Positions 17,869 to 27,056 of a stretch of 64,000 nucleotides of DNA are shown here, piece after piece. Under the pieces are notes generated by a model. It was given only the letters and a program-made list of their open reading frames with translations, did no database searches and was not told where the DNA came from. The DNA comes from Anoxynatronum buryatiense (GTDB lineage: Bacteria > Bacillota > Clostridia > Peptostreptococcales > Tindalliaceae): positions 221,121 through 285,120 of the forward strand of contig NZ_FXUF01000005.1 of NCBI RefSeq assembly GCF_900182905.1, in the 5' to 3' direction. Position 1 is the stretch's first letter. Each line of letters begins with the position of its first letter. Made by a program: the position numbers and the translations under genes.

Positions 17869-19179
17869 TTAACCTATTTCAGGTTTCATGCGAATGGCCA
17901 CCGCCTGCTTGTGGGCCTGAAAGCCTTCCCGTTCTGCAAGAAGCATGATGTCATCCGCCGCTTCAGCCAGGCGTTCCCGGCTGTAATAGATGAGACTGCT
18001 CTTTTTCACAAAATCCTCCACGGTGAGGGGGGAAGCGAATCGTGCGGTGCCTCCTGTGGGCAGCACGTGATTGGGGCCGGCCAGGTAGTCCCCCAGGGGT
18101 TCCGGTGAGTAGTGCCCCAGAAAAATCGCCCCTGCATGGCGGATGGCCGGTACCAGTTCAAAGGGATTGGCTACGCAGAGTTCCAGATGCTCCGGTGCCA
18201 GGTCGTTGGCCAGGGCCGCCGCCTCTGCCAGGGTTGCTGTTACCCAGATGCCTCCAAAACGCTCTAGGGATTCCCGGGCAATGGCTTCTCTGTCCAGTTG
18301 GGCCACCTGCTTTTCCAGCTCCTGGGCCACTGCTTCCCCCAGCGCCTGGCTGGTGGTGATGCACACAGCAGAGGCCATTTCATCATGCTCTGCCTGAGAG
18401 AGCATGTCTGCCGCCACAAAAGCTGCATTGGCTGTCTCGTCGGCAATCACCAGAATCTCGCTGGGGCCGGCGATCATGTCGATGTCCACCTGGCCGTATA
18501 CCAGTTGCTTGGCCATGGCCACGTACTGGTTTCCCGGGCCGGTGATTTTATCCACCCGGGGAATAGTGGCGGTGCCATAGGCCAGTGCTGCCACCGCCTG
18601 TGCGCCGCCCATTTTGTAAATCTCTGTCACCCCTGCCACCCGGGCTGCAGCAAGAATCACCGGGGCAATGGTACCGTCAGGGCCAGGGGGGGTGGCCATC
18701 ACAATGCGGGAAACCCCCGCCACCCGTGCAGGCACCACATTCATCAAAACGGAGGAAGGGTAGGCCGCCTTGCCTCCTGGCACGTACACCCCTGCCACAT
18801 CCAGGGGTGTGACTTTCTGACCCAGCCAAATGCCTTCCTGTGGGTTTTCGAACCAGGATTCCTGCCGCTGTTTCTGATGGAAGGCAGTGATTTGCCGGCA
18901 GGCGTTCTCCAGGGCCTGTCGATAGGGTTCATCCACCGCCCGCCAGGCGGTTTCCATTTCTTTTTCCGTTACCCGAAGGGTTTCCGGCGTCAGAGAAGCC
19001 CGGTCAAACCGTGCGGTGTAGTCCAGCAGGGCTTCGTCTCCCTTTTCCTTCACGGTTGCAATAATCTCCCGGACAACCGCTTCTGTCTGCCTGTCATAGC
19101 CTGCCTGCCGGTCCCGAAGCTCCTGTATCACAATCTCCCGCCGGGAAGGGTCCCAGCGCTTAACGGGTAGTTGACTCAT
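17869..19179 (-). CDS. hisD: Histidinol dehydrogenase
   Basis: A zinc- and NAD-dependent enzyme of about 436 residues that oxidises histidinol to histidine in two steps. The GGAQAVAALAYGTATIPRVDKITGPG region, the AGPSEILVIAD motif, SQAEHDE with zinc-site residues, and the APEHLEL and HYSPEPLGDYLAGPNHVLPT segments are intact. The ATG at 19179 has AAGGATGA upstream; a GTG six codons earlier at 19197 is the longer alternative. The 140-bp gap from hisG shows no terminator. Confidence 0.95.
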   Translation of the reverse strand: MSQLPVKRWDPSRREIVIQELRDRQAGYDRQTEAVVREIIATVKEKGDEALLDYTARFDRASLTPETLRVTEKEMETAWRAVDEPYRQALENACRQITAFHQKQRQESWFENPQEGIWLGQKVTPLDVAGVYVPGGKAAYPSSVLMNVVPARVAGVSRIVMATPPGPDGTIAPVILAAARVAGVTEIYKMGGAQAVAALAYGTATIPRVDKITGPGNQYVAMAKQLVYGQVDIDMIAGPSEILVIADETANAAFVAADMLSQAEHDEMASAVCITTSQALGEAVAQELEKQVAQLDREAIARESLERFGGIWVTATLAEAAALANDLAPEHLELCVANPFELVPAIRHAGAIFLGHYSPEPLGDYLAGPNHVLPTGGTARFASPLTVEDFVKKSSLIYYSRERLAEAADDIMLLAEREGFQAHKQAVAIRMKPEIG

Positions 19180-19317
19180 CGTCGTCATCCTTGCCACATG
19201 TATTTGGGTTCATGAAGGCCACCCATCAGCCTGTCATGCCTGTCTGACTCGTCAATCCTGTCATACCTGTTCTTTGATTCCTTGAGGGCGAATGAAGATG
19301 GTTCATGCGCCATTGCC

Positions 19318-19953
19318 TTATCGGTTTGTCAATTGTTTTTCCATCATGTCAATGAGCCGGTTCATTTCATGGCGGCGGGTTTTGTAACTGATTTTATTCA
19401 CCACCAGCCGGGCGCTGATGGGAACAATCTCCTCCAACACTACTAATCCGTTGGCCTTCAGCGTGTTGCCCGTTTCCACGATGTCAACAATCACATCGGC
19501 CAGGCCCATGAGAGGGGCCAGTTCAACGGAGCCCTGCTGGCGAATGATTTCCACCGACTGGCCCCGGCCTTCAAAATAATCCCGGGCAATGCGGGGGTAT
19601 TTGCTGGCCACCCGCAGGTGTTTTTTAGGGGTGGCCGCCATTTCCGGCGGCCCTGCCACTGCCATGCGGCAGCGGCCAAAGCCCAGGTCCAGCACTTCGT
19701 ACACCGGTTTGGGATCTTCCAAGAGCACGTCTTTCCCCACCACTCCCAGGTCGGCCACGCCGTATTCCACATAGGTGGCCACATCGGGGCCTTTCAGCAG
19801 AATCAGATCCAGGGGAAACTGGGGCACCTGAAGAATCAGCTTGCGGGAGGGCTTGCGCACCGGCTCCATGTCAAGACCGGCGGCTTCCAGCAGGTTCACG
19901 GTATCTTTTTCCAGACGGCCCTTGGTGAGGGCCATGCGGGGATTTTCATTCAT
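19318..19953 (-). CDS. hisG: ATP phosphoribosyltransferase, short catalytic form
   Basis: A 211-residue HisG of the short (HisGS) class, lacking the C-terminal histidine-binding domain, which therefore needs HisZ for activity and feedback control. The MALTKGRLEKDTV start, the ADLGVVGKDVLLE segment, the FGRCRMAVAGP stretch, and the DIVETGNTLKANGL PRPP-binding motif are visible. It starts histidine synthesis by joining ATP and PRPP. The start codon overlaps the hisZ stop by four bases, fitting 1:1 production of the two subunits. Confidence 0.96.
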   Translation of the reverse strand: MNENPRMALTKGRLEKDTVNLLEAAGLDMEPVRKPSRKLILQVPQFPLDLILLKGPDVATYVEYGVADLGVVGKDVLLEDPKPVYEVLDLGFGRCRMAVAGPPEMAATPKKHLRVASKYPRIARDYFEGRGQSVEIIRQQGSVELAPLMGLADVIVDIVETGNTLKANGLVVLEEIVPISARLVVNKISYKTRRHEMNRLIDMMEKQLTNR

Positions 19954-21197
19954 TGGGTCACTTCCTTCATCATGGCATCGGTGAGGCGGGCAGGGTCAAT
20001 GCTTTCCACCCTGCCGTCGGGGTGGATGCGCACCAGCTCATCCACCTGGCGTTTTTTCATATACGCCCGAATGTCATCGGCGGTTTTCAGCAGGCAGAAT
20101 TCCACGATGTCGTCCTGTTGCCGCAGTTGGCCCACTGCCTCCCCCACGGTTCCCCGGGGAGTGTCACAGGCCAGCACCAGCACATGACGCCGCTTGGGCA
20201 CCTGAAGCTGCTCCTGAATTTTCAGAGCCTTGGTAATTTTGTGAATCACCAGGGCAAAGCCTGTGGCGGGGCAGTCCATGCCAAAATTGCCCAGCAGCGC
20301 GTCATAGCGGCCGCCGCTGAGAAGCACTGTGCCCAGATCCCGGGTGAAACCCTTGAAGATGATGCCGGTATAATAATCCAGCTGGTTCACCATGCCCAGG
20401 TCAATGCCCAGGTACTGGTCAAGCCCATAGTCTGCCACCAGTTCAATGGTGGCCTGCAGTTCTTCCAGAGCTTCTGTCATTTCCGGTGTTTGGGGATGTT
20501 GAGCCAGGGCTGCCTGCACTTCCTCCAGGGTGCCAAAAAGACGAGGCAGCCGGGTGAGCAGCGCGCCGTAGCCGCCGTTGATGCCGTAATCCCGGGCCAG
20601 TTCCTGAAGACCGGTGACATTTTTTTCCTCCAGCAGGGCCACCACTGCCGCCTGCTGGTCTGCCGTTAATCCCAGCTGCCGAAACAGGGCTTTCAGGTAC
20701 TTCACCGATCCCAGCTCCACAGTGACATGCTGGAGACCAATGCCTTTCAGGGTTTCAATGGCAGTCACCAGCACTTCGGCATCGCCTTTGGCAGTGGTGA
20801 CACCGAAGAGCTCAATGCCCGCCTGGCGAAATTCCCGCTTTTTCCCTGCCTGCTCCTGGTCAATGCGAAACACATCGGCCACGTAGCAAAGCTTCAGCGG
20901 GTAGACAAAATCCCGCATTTTGGTGGCCACCACCCGGGCCATGGGAATGGTGCAGTCGGGACGCAGCACCAGAATTCTGCCGTCGGCGTCGATGAGCTTG
21001 AACATTTTATCCCCGTCTGCCAGCACCTCCGGCCGGGTGAATAAATCATAATATTCCAGCGCAGGGCTGCTGACTTCCATATACCCCCACTGGGTGAAGG
21101 TTTCCATGATCTGGTTTTCGATGACCCGTCGCAACAGGCAGTCGTCGATGAGCAGATCCTGCACCCCCTGGGGCAAAAACACTTTTCGCTGGTTCAC
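19950..21197 (-). CDS. hisZ: ATP phosphoribosyltransferase regulatory subunit
   Basis: A 415-residue class II aminoacyl-tRNA-synthetase-like protein resembling HisS but in first position of the his operon and directly coupled to a short hisG. HisZ forms a hetero-octamer with HisG and mediates histidine inhibition. Motif 2 appears as LVLRPDCTIPMARVVATKM and motif 3 as LLSGGRYDALLGNFG. The HisS anticodon-binding domain is reduced. I placed the start at GTG 21197, which follows AAGGAGGAAAAAAC; a longer in-frame reading from 21269 lacks a ribosome site. A true histidyl-tRNA synthetase is unlikely because of context. Confidence 0.93.
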   Translation of the reverse strand: MNQRKVFLPQGVQDLLIDDCLLRRVIENQIMETFTQWGYMEVSSPALEYYDLFTRPEVLADGDKMFKLIDADGRILVLRPDCTIPMARVVATKMRDFVYPLKLCYVADVFRIDQEQAGKKREFRQAGIELFGVTTAKGDAEVLVTAIETLKGIGLQHVTVELGSVKYLKALFRQLGLTADQQAAVVALLEEKNVTGLQELARDYGINGGYGALLTRLPRLFGTLEEVQAALAQHPQTPEMTEALEELQATIELVADYGLDQYLGIDLGMVNQLDYYTGIIFKGFTRDLGTVLLSGGRYDALLGNFGMDCPATGFALVIHKITKALKIQEQLQVPKRRHVLVLACDTPRGTVGEAVGQLRQQDDIVEFCLLKTADDIRAYMKKRQVDELVRIHPDGRVESIDPARLTDAMMKEVTQ

Positions 21198-21395
21198 GTT
21201 TTTTCCTCCTTCTGATGCCATGTGCCATTGGTGGTGATCGAAGGGCAATGCCCTGCAGGTCGTGGCCAATTGGCGGTGTGCTGTAGTCTTATGGCAGGGC
21301 CGGATTCAAAAACCTCCGGCCCGTAAAAGATCTTCCTGATCCCGCCGCTTTAATACGCTAAAGCAATAGAGTGGTAAAGCAGGAATCTTTTTCCT

Positions 21396-21424
21396 ATTCT
21401 AATGGTTTGATACCCTTCTGTCAA
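21396..21424 (-). promoter_or_regulatory. Strong promoter of the histidine operon
   Basis: Minus-strand TTGACA (21419-21424), a 17-base spacer and TAGAAT (21396-21401). The predicted start near 21389 gives a leader of about 190 bases before hisZ. The leader has a GGGCCGGA/TCCGGCCC stem near 21298-21323 but no T-box sequence was seen. The 313-bp gap between hisZ and the trkH-type gene holds only this promoter, leader and the terminator at 21437. Confidence 0.85.
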
Positions 21425-21436
21425 GGAAAAAAGCGT

Positions 21437-21458
21437 AAAAAAATGCCCCAAAGGGGCA
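21437..21458 (-). terminator. Terminator of the potassium-transport operon
   Basis: On the minus strand TGCCCC-TTT-GGGGCA is followed by seven T. It lies about 55 bases after the stop codon of the TrkH-type gene and just upstream of the his promoter, separating the two operons. Confidence 0.85.
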
Positions 21459-21510
21459 GGGGTCTAAAAGCTTGTTTTCGGGGACGTTGATATTGACATT
21501 ATTTACTTCA

Positions 21511-22995
21511 TTAACCCTGTTGATGAGAAATATGATATTGAATATCTTTCACTATTTTTATCAAAACCATAAAAATTACTACCAGCTCCAGTCTTCCCAG
21601 CAGCATCCCTGCTATCTGAGTCCACAAGACGATCAGCGGCAAATCCGGCGCAGTCACTCCAATGGAAAGTCCTACCGTGCCTAGTGTGGAAGCAAACTCA
21701 AAGAGGGCATCCGCGAGGGGAATGCCGTTCACTGCCATCACCATCACCCCCACCAGATAAATCAGCAGGTATAAAATAAAAAAGGTTTGCAGTTCATTCA
21801 TGTGCCTGGAATCCACATAAAAGGGACCGTCAGGTCGATAAACAGGTCTTGTACGAACAGCATTCGGAGGCAAAAAATAACCTTGAAGCTGCCACTTCAA
21901 TGATTTCAGCAAGACCGCCCCCCGATAGAGCTTCAGTCCTCCAGCGGTTGAACCGGTTCCGCCACCTACGATCATCAACACTACCATCAGCAGCACCAAT
22001 CCCGGCGACCACTGGTCATAAGTAACCGTTGAGAAACCAGTGGTGGAAATAGCTGTTGTTGCCTGAAAAATGGCAATCCGAAAACTGTCAGAGACGGAGA
22101 AATACATGGTTTTCAGCAACAGATACGCCATAATCGGAATACTGACAAAAATCCAGATGGTCATGAAACGAATTTCAGTGATTTTTTTAAACTCAGCGAA
22201 TCCACCCCTAAGCAGTACGTAATGAGCGGCAAAGTTGGTGGTACCCAGCAACATGAGTACAATGGATACCAGTTCAATTGACAGGCTTCCGTAAGTACCA
22301 ATGCTGTCTGTTTCAGTAGAAAATCCCCCTGTAGAAAGAGCGGCAAAGGCATGGTTGATAGCATCAAACCAAGGCATTCCTGCCGCCAGGTAGAGCATGA
22401 CTCCGGCCAGACAATAAGCACTGTAGATCATCATGATCATCTTGGCTGACTTGGTCACATTCGGTAACAGCCGGTCCGACCGCCCTTCAGCGCTGTACAG
22501 TTCAATTCCCTGTGGTCCAATAATGGCCGTCAGCATGACCACCGCAATGCCGGCACCTCCAAAAAACTGGATCAGACTGCGCCATAAAAGAAAAATAGGT
22601 GGCGTTTCTGCTATATTCATCACCGAAAGTCCCGTGGTGGTCCATCCACTGGTCGATTCAAAGATCGCTTGGGTGAAAGTAAGCTGCCGGGAAAGCAGAA
22701 AGGGGATGGCCGAAAAAAGAATCACCATCACCCAAGAGAGTACCACGATCAATCCCCCATCCTTAAAAGTCAGCAATGCCTCTGTTCTTTTTCCGAAAAA
22801 AATTCGCAACACCGCCCCTCCAGCAAATGTGGCCATCCCACTGATCAGGAAAATGACCGCTTCCTCCAAATCAGCCAGCGGGGTTAACACCAACAGTATT
22901 GGCAGTAAAAAAAGTGAAGCCGCTCCCATTAAGATCGTACCGCAGGTATGCATCACCAGAAAGTACTGCTGTCGAAGTTCCTCTTGATAGCGCAT
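21511..22995 (-). CDS. TrkH/KtrB-type potassium uptake membrane subunit
   Basis: A 494-residue superfamily-K-transporter subunit with about ten hydrophobic segments. The four pore loops with their selectivity-filter glycines are visible in order: SGWTTTGLSV, ALSTGGFSTE, AISTTGFSTV and TLGTVGLSIG. It moves potassium with sodium or protons and is gated by cytosolic RCK proteins. Two RCK-type genes lie immediately upstream and overlap or abut it, which fits a Trk/Ktr complex made from this operon. Whether it is TrkH or KtrB is not resolved; the length and the divided RCK genes favour a Trk-like naming. It is the last gene before the terminator. Confidence 0.93.
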   Translation of the reverse strand: MRYQEELRQQYFLVMHTCGTILMGAASLFLLPILLVLTPLADLEEAVIFLISGMATFAGGAVLRIFFGKRTEALLTFKDGGLIVVLSWVMVILFSAIPFLLSRQLTFTQAIFESTSGWTTTGLSVMNIAETPPIFLLWRSLIQFFGGAGIAVVMLTAIIGPQGIELYSAEGRSDRLLPNVTKSAKMIMMIYSAYCLAGVMLYLAAGMPWFDAINHAFAALSTGGFSTETDSIGTYGSLSIELVSIVLMLLGTTNFAAHYVLLRGGFAEFKKITEIRFMTIWIFVSIPIMAYLLLKTMYFSVSDSFRIAIFQATTAISTTGFSTVTYDQWSPGLVLLMVVLMIVGGGTGSTAGGLKLYRGAVLLKSLKWQLQGYFLPPNAVRTRPVYRPDGPFYVDSRHMNELQTFFILYLLIYLVGVMVMAVNGIPLADALFEFASTLGTVGLSIGVTAPDLPLIVLWTQIAGMLLGRLELVVIFMVLIKIVKDIQYHISHQQG

Positions 22996-22996
22996 G

Positions 22997-23662
22997 TCAG
23001 GTCAACCTTCCCCTTATTGTCTTGAGCACTTCAGACTGATATTTGGGCAGACATATGATAATCAGCCGGTCTCCCGCTTCCAACCGGGTGGCTCCACCGG
23101 GAATAATGGCCTCCTGGCCCCTCAGAACACAGCCGATATTGGACTGAGCAGGAAAAGAGGCTGCTTGAATGGTCTTTCCCACCACAAGGTCATCAACCTT
23201 CAGTTCAATCTCCATCAAGCTGACTTTCCCCTCCTCTATGGGGCTCAAGTTGCTGATATCATCAAGAAACAAACGTTGCTCAATGAGATCGGTAATTATT
23301 TCCACAGTACTGACAACCATCTGAACTCCCAGTTTTTGAAAAATGATCCGATTGGCAGGATCATTGACCAGCGCCATGCTTTTGGGCACTCCATACACCT
23401 TTGAGGCCAGTTGGCAGATCACCAGATTGTCTGGATCTTTGGAAGTGAGCGCCAGAATCAAGTCGCATCGGGTGATGCCTGCATCCTGAAGCAGATAGGG
23501 TCTGGTACCATCGCCCTGAATAACCAGTGCCTGGTGATTTCGGGCAAGTCTGTCACATACCTCTGGCTCTTCTTCAATCAGGGTCAGTTCATGACCTTTG
23601 GATATCATGGATTTTGCCAGAAAGTGGGTTCTAATGCCCCCTCCCACCACGAAAATGTTCAT
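22997..23662 (-). CDS. TrkA-type RCK potassium-channel regulator (TrkA_N plus TrkA_C)
   Basis: A 221-residue cytosolic regulator with a Rossmann RCK_N domain (residues 1-140) and an RCK_C domain (about 145-220). The nucleotide loop is VVGGGIRTHFLA, so the third glycine of the usual GxGxxG is replaced, which may weaken NAD/ATP binding. The acidic residues after strand beta2 (LIEEEPE) are kept. The RCK_C part contains the GCVLRGQEAIIPGGATRLEAGD-like strand pattern split here into short pieces. It overlaps the preceding RCK gene by four bases and abuts the TrkH-type gene, so it is likely the channel's gating partner. Confidence 0.88.
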   Translation of the reverse strand: MNIFVVGGGIRTHFLAKSMISKGHELTLIEEEPEVCDRLARNHQALVIQGDGTRPYLLQDAGITRCDLILALTSKDPDNLVICQLASKVYGVPKSMALVNDPANRIIFQKLGVQMVVSTVEIITDLIEQRLFLDDISNLSPIEEGKVSLMEIELKVDDLVVGKTIQAASFPAQSNIGCVLRGQEAIIPGGATRLEAGDRLIIICLPKYQSEVLKTIRGRLT

Positions 23663-24096
23663 GGTGCAGTCACTCCTTCCTGGCTGCCAAGCGCCTGGCT
23701 GAAGGCTTCTGCCGCCAGTAATGTGGTGCAGATAGTTGTGATGCCTGTGCCTTCGTAAATTTTTGCTCTGGAAGGATCGTAAATACGAAGCATCACCTCA
23801 GGCACATGGTGGATTTCCCTGGCTACCTGAGCTATCATGATATTGGTATTGTCATCATCTGTAGTGGCCACCAGCACATCAGCTTGGTCAATTTTTGCCC
23901 TAAGAAGTGTATCTTGCTCTACCGCATCTGCTTCAATGGTGAATCCGCTGTATTCTTCTGATAATCTGGAAAAAGCCGTTGCGTCCTTGTCAATCATTAC
24001 AAGACTGTTGCGACTTCTGGTAAACATTTTAGCCACATGCGCTCCCAATCGACCGCAGCCGACAATGATAATGTACTTATCTTTCATCGGTATCAT
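23659..24096 (-). CDS. Single-domain TrkA_N (RCK) protein
   Basis: A protein of about 145 residues with only the nucleotide-binding RCK_N domain: IIIVGCGRLGAHVAK is a complete GxGxxG motif and LVMIDKDATAF places the acidic residue after beta2. There is no RCK_C domain, unlike the neighbouring gene, so it may pair with that protein to form a mixed ring. GGGTGA lies five bases before the ATG at 24096; the ATG at 24087 is an alternative. It overlaps the upstream response-regulator gene by about 20 bases. Confidence 0.85.
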   Translation of the reverse strand: MIPMKDKYIIIVGCGRLGAHVAKMFTRSRNSLVMIDKDATAFSRLSEEYSGFTIEADAVEQDTLLRAKIDQADVLVATTDDDNTNIMIAQVAREIHHVPEVMLRIYDPSRAKIYEGTGITTICTTLLAAEAFSQALGSQEGVTAP

Positions 24097-24766
24097 CTCT
24101 ATCACCCAGATTCATGCCTGCCTGCGAATATTTCCATTGCACTGTCCGCTCCAAATTCTGGTCAGCCGGCCGATAGGTGGGGTCAAGGGCCAGTGCCGCC
24201 CGGTAATGTTTTTGAGCCCGGGGTATATCTCGGTAGTACTCTGCAAGCACTCCCAGCAAATTGTGAGGTTCAGGCGCTTCCACATTAAGAGTAATGGATT
24301 TAATCAGGATTTCTTCCGCCTTTTCGTAATGCTGTTCCAGTAAACACTTTTTTGCAAATTCCAGATACTCCTCAAAATGGTTTAGCTCCGTTTCTTTCAG
24401 AACATGCCGTTGAAGTACCGATTGCACCAGCTTGCGAATTTCCGAAGGCGTAAAAGGTTTGCTGATGAAGTCAATGGCCCCCAGCTTCATAGCTTCCACA
24501 GCCCGCTCCACAGTTCCATAGGCCGTCATCATGATCACGTTCACTTGAATTCCCCGGTCCCGAATTTTCTTCAGTACTTCCATGCCATCAAGCCCGGGCA
24601 TCTTGATATCCAGCAATATCAAATCATAATCAGCCTGCGACAACTGAATCAGCGCATCTTCACCGTTCACCGCCAAATCGATGGTGTATGCTTCATCAGC
24701 CAAGCATTGAGTTAGTGTCATACGAATGTTTTTTTCGTCATCAACCACTAAAATGTGTTGCTTCAT
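24077..24766 (-). CDS. Response regulator with helical-repeat (TPR-like) output
   Basis: A 229-residue protein. Residues 1-120 form a receiver domain: DDEKN acidic pair, the phospho-acceptor Asp in YDLILLDIKMPGLDG, Thr in MMTAYGTVE and Lys in ISKPFTPSE. The remaining 100 residues are helical with TPR character (YEKAEEILIKSITLN, PEPHNLLGVLAEYYRD, AQKHYRAALALDPTY). There is no DNA-binding domain, so it likely works by protein contact. The ATG at 24766, with GGAGGGGAAAGACC before it, overlaps the stop of the CheY-like gene by four bases. Longer readings add non-family sequence. Confidence 0.87.
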   Translation of the reverse strand: MKQHILVVDDEKNIRMTLTQCLADEAYTIDLAVNGEDALIQLSQADYDLILLDIKMPGLDGMEVLKKIRDRGIQVNVIMMTAYGTVERAVEAMKLGAIDFISKPFTPSEIRKLVQSVLQRHVLKETELNHFEEYLEFAKKCLLEQHYEKAEEILIKSITLNVEAPEPHNLLGVLAEYYRDIPRAQKHYRAALALDPTYRPADQNLERTVQWKYSQAGMNLGDRDDTDER

Positions 24767-25137
24767 GGTCTTTCCCCTCCCAAGTTTTTCTGAATACACT
24801 CCAGTAAATCCGTTGTAGTAAATGGTTTTGTGATGAAATCGCTTCCTCCCAGTTCCCGGGCCCGCCGTTGATCTTCCTGCTGGCTTTTGGCACTCATGAA
24901 CACGACAGGTATCCGTTTTGTCAATGGATTTTGACGAATAGCCTCGCATACCAGATATCCATCCATCTTCGGAATCAGAATGTCCAACAAAATCAACTGG
25001 GGCAACTTATCTTGCGCCAGCTTCACAGCATCGACACCATTGTCCGTTTCAATAACAGAAAACCCTTTTTTCTGCAACAGCATGCGTACCGACATGCGTA
25101 TGTTCTTCTCATCTTCGACGATCATAATCGTGGTCAC
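24763..25137 (-). CDS. Stand-alone CheY-like receiver protein
   Basis: A 124-residue receiver domain with VEDEKN, the phospho-acceptor in ILLDILIPKMDG, FMSAKSQQED with the switch residue, and ITKPFTTTD with the conserved lysine. No output domain. Its position between a histidine kinase (24 bp upstream) and a second receiver protein (four-base overlap) suggests a phosphorelay or two parallel targets of one kinase. Confidence 0.9.
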   Translation of the reverse strand: MTTIMIVEDEKNIRMSVRMLLQKKGFSVIETDNGVDAVKLAQDKLPQLILLDILIPKMDGYLVCEAIRQNPLTKRIPVVFMSAKSQQEDQRRARELGGSDFITKPFTTTDLLECIQKNLGGERP

Positions 25138-25161
25138 CTATCTCTCCTCCAACCATATCCG

Positions 25162-27018
25162 CTATGATGAACTGATGCGAAGCGTAAAATAAAAGACACT
25201 TCCTTTATCCGGCCCACTTTCCACCCATATTTCACCGCCGTGGGCTTTCACGATTTCTTTACAAATGGCCAAGCCGAGCCCTGCTCCACCACCCACTTCA
25301 TGTTGGTCGTGCACCTGAAAAAACTTATCAAATATCACCTTTTGGTACTCCTCCGGAATGCCTTTTCCATTATCGGCCACTTCGATGATAATATGATTGA
25401 CTGCTTCCTTTGCTTTTATTTCAATGACGCCGGTACCGTCATCCGGCACGTACCGCATGGCATTGCTCACCAAATTATTCAAAACCCAAGCAATTTTAGC
25501 TTTGTCAGCTCTTGCCATAGGTATTTGGTCAGCTATTTGACAGGTATAAGTAATTCTTTTTTCCTTCAACTGCACTAACAGCGGTTTCATGGAGTACGTT
25601 ACCAGTTCGTCAACCAGGCAGGCTTCAAGATTCATTTGTACTTTTCCTGACTCGATCCGTGAAAGATCCAGTAATTCGGTCACCAGCCTGGTTAACCGTT
25701 GGGTATCTTCTTCCAGTGCATTTAATAGTTCCTGCTGATCTGGTGTTTGCTGATTTTCCGTCTGATCTTTCAATAAGCCAATTGCCATGGTCATTGATGT
25801 CAACGGTGTTCTGAACTCGTGTGAAACTGTTGACACGAACTCTGATTTCAAATCGTTCACTTCCACAAGTCTGGTGATATCCTGTATGAGTGTCACCACA
25901 CCCAAGTCCGTTCCCTGTTGATCACGAATGGGTGTCATGTTCACTCGAAAATGCCTGGGTGCTTCGGATAGTTCGGATTCAATGGTCAAATCCGTGAACT
26001 TTTTCGACATATCAACACCACGTTGCAGCGGTACTTCCTGAATCATTCGAAAAAGCTCTTCTCGATTAATGACTTCCAGAAAATGCCTGCCCAATGATTC
26101 TTTTTCGCGTATATCTAAAAAACGTTCAGCTGCTTTATTGATAAGAATGAGATGATGATTCTGGTCTGTCACCATGACGCCATCGCTGATACTTTCCACA
26201 ATGGCTTCGGCTTTCTGCTTTTCCATCATAATTTTATTAACGTTCATTCGCTCATACCGTTTTAACTTTTCGCTCATCGCATTAAACTCCGTCGCCAGAA
26301 CAGCGATTTCATCATCTCCTTGTATGCTGATTTGTTGCTGATAATCTCCTTCGGCGACACGTTTCATTTTGAAAATCAGATCTCCAATTGGTCTGCTCAC
26401 CTGTCCACTGATGTACAGCGCCATAAACAATCCGGAAAGTATTGCTGATAGCGACAGCAGTGATGTCGAAAAAATAGCTCGGGAGGCCCGTTCTTCTGCC
26501 TGTGTCTGTAACTGCAGCATTTTTTCCTGATTTAACTCAAGTAAACCGCGACATGCTTCTTTAATCGATTCAAATAAAGGAAAGGTCACTTGATAATAAT
26601 ACTGTCGAGCCTGACTGGACCCTTTATACTCCTGCACCTGACGCAGCTCTTCAAAGGAAAAGATATATTCCCCATACAGGGTTTCTATCTGGTCAATCAT
26701 ATCCGGCTCTTCAGGCTCGGTGATGTTATCCCTGGCCCTGGTGTGCCAGCGAACAAACTCCTGCTCGTGTTCCCGGTGGTTCTGAGCAGCATTTGAATCA
26801 CTTGAAAACAGGAAAGAAAGCTGTGCACTGTCTTGGCGTTCCAGGGCCACCATCATATGCTGGGCCGCCACCACACTCCGATAGTTTGACTGCATGATAT
26901 CCTGAATATCTCCCTGGAGATTTCCGAAGTTCACAATCGCCCAAATACTTGTCAAGGCAATAATCAGCAACACCAGAGCAAACGCTGCCAGCATCTTGTG
27001 ACGTATACTCCTAAACAT
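25162..27018 (-). CDS. Membrane sensor histidine kinase (helical sensor, HAMP, PAS)
   Basis: A 618-residue kinase. A first membrane segment near residues 8-28 and a second near 190-215 bracket an extracytoplasmic helical sensor region. HAMP follows at about 215-265, then a PAS domain (AIVESISDGVMVTDQNHHLILINKAAERF region split across 280-390), HisKA with the phosphorylatable His in STVSHEFRTPLTSM, and an HATPase with N box LNNLVSNAMRYV, G1 DNGKGIP and G2 GGGAGLGLAICKEIV. The domain order is like PhoR/ResE-type kinases. The ATG at 27018 has GGAGGT seven bases before it. It lies among RCK genes, so its signal may relate to potassium, ionic strength or envelope state; this is inference. Confidence 0.93.
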   Translation of the reverse strand: MFRSIRHKMLAAFALVLLIIALTSIWAIVNFGNLQGDIQDIMQSNYRSVVAAQHMMVALERQDSAQLSFLFSSDSNAAQNHREHEQEFVRWHTRARDNITEPEEPDMIDQIETLYGEYIFSFEELRQVQEYKGSSQARQYYYQVTFPLFESIKEACRGLLELNQEKMLQLQTQAEERASRAIFSTSLLSLSAILSGLFMALYISGQVSRPIGDLIFKMKRVAEGDYQQQISIQGDDEIAVLATEFNAMSEKLKRYERMNVNKIMMEKQKAEAIVESISDGVMVTDQNHHLILINKAAERFLDIREKESLGRHFLEVINREELFRMIQEVPLQRGVDMSKKFTDLTIESELSEAPRHFRVNMTPIRDQQGTDLGVVTLIQDITRLVEVNDLKSEFVSTVSHEFRTPLTSMTMAIGLLKDQTENQQTPDQQELLNALEEDTQRLTRLVTELLDLSRIESGKVQMNLEACLVDELVTYSMKPLLVQLKEKRITYTCQIADQIPMARADKAKIAWVLNNLVSNAMRYVPDDGTGVIEIKAKEAVNHIIIEVADNGKGIPEEYQKVIFDKFFQVHDQHEVGGGAGLGLAICKEIVKAHGGEIWVESGPDKGSVFYFTLRISSS

Positions 27019-27056
27019 GGTCCATACCTCCAAGCCTCTGCTGCTAAAATAGGTTG

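Noticed and set aside
19950..21197. Histidyl-tRNA synthetase
   Set aside because: The protein is HisS-like, but its place as first gene of the his operon, coupling to a short HisG, and a reduced C-terminal domain point to HisZ.
21198..21269. Possible histidine leader peptide before hisZ (in-frame stretch with several His codons)
   Set aside because: Four His residues occur in the in-frame upstream reading (HHQW and a further H), but it has no ribosome site, no stop before hisZ and no following attenuator stem of the usual form. The GTG at 21197 explains hisZ translation.
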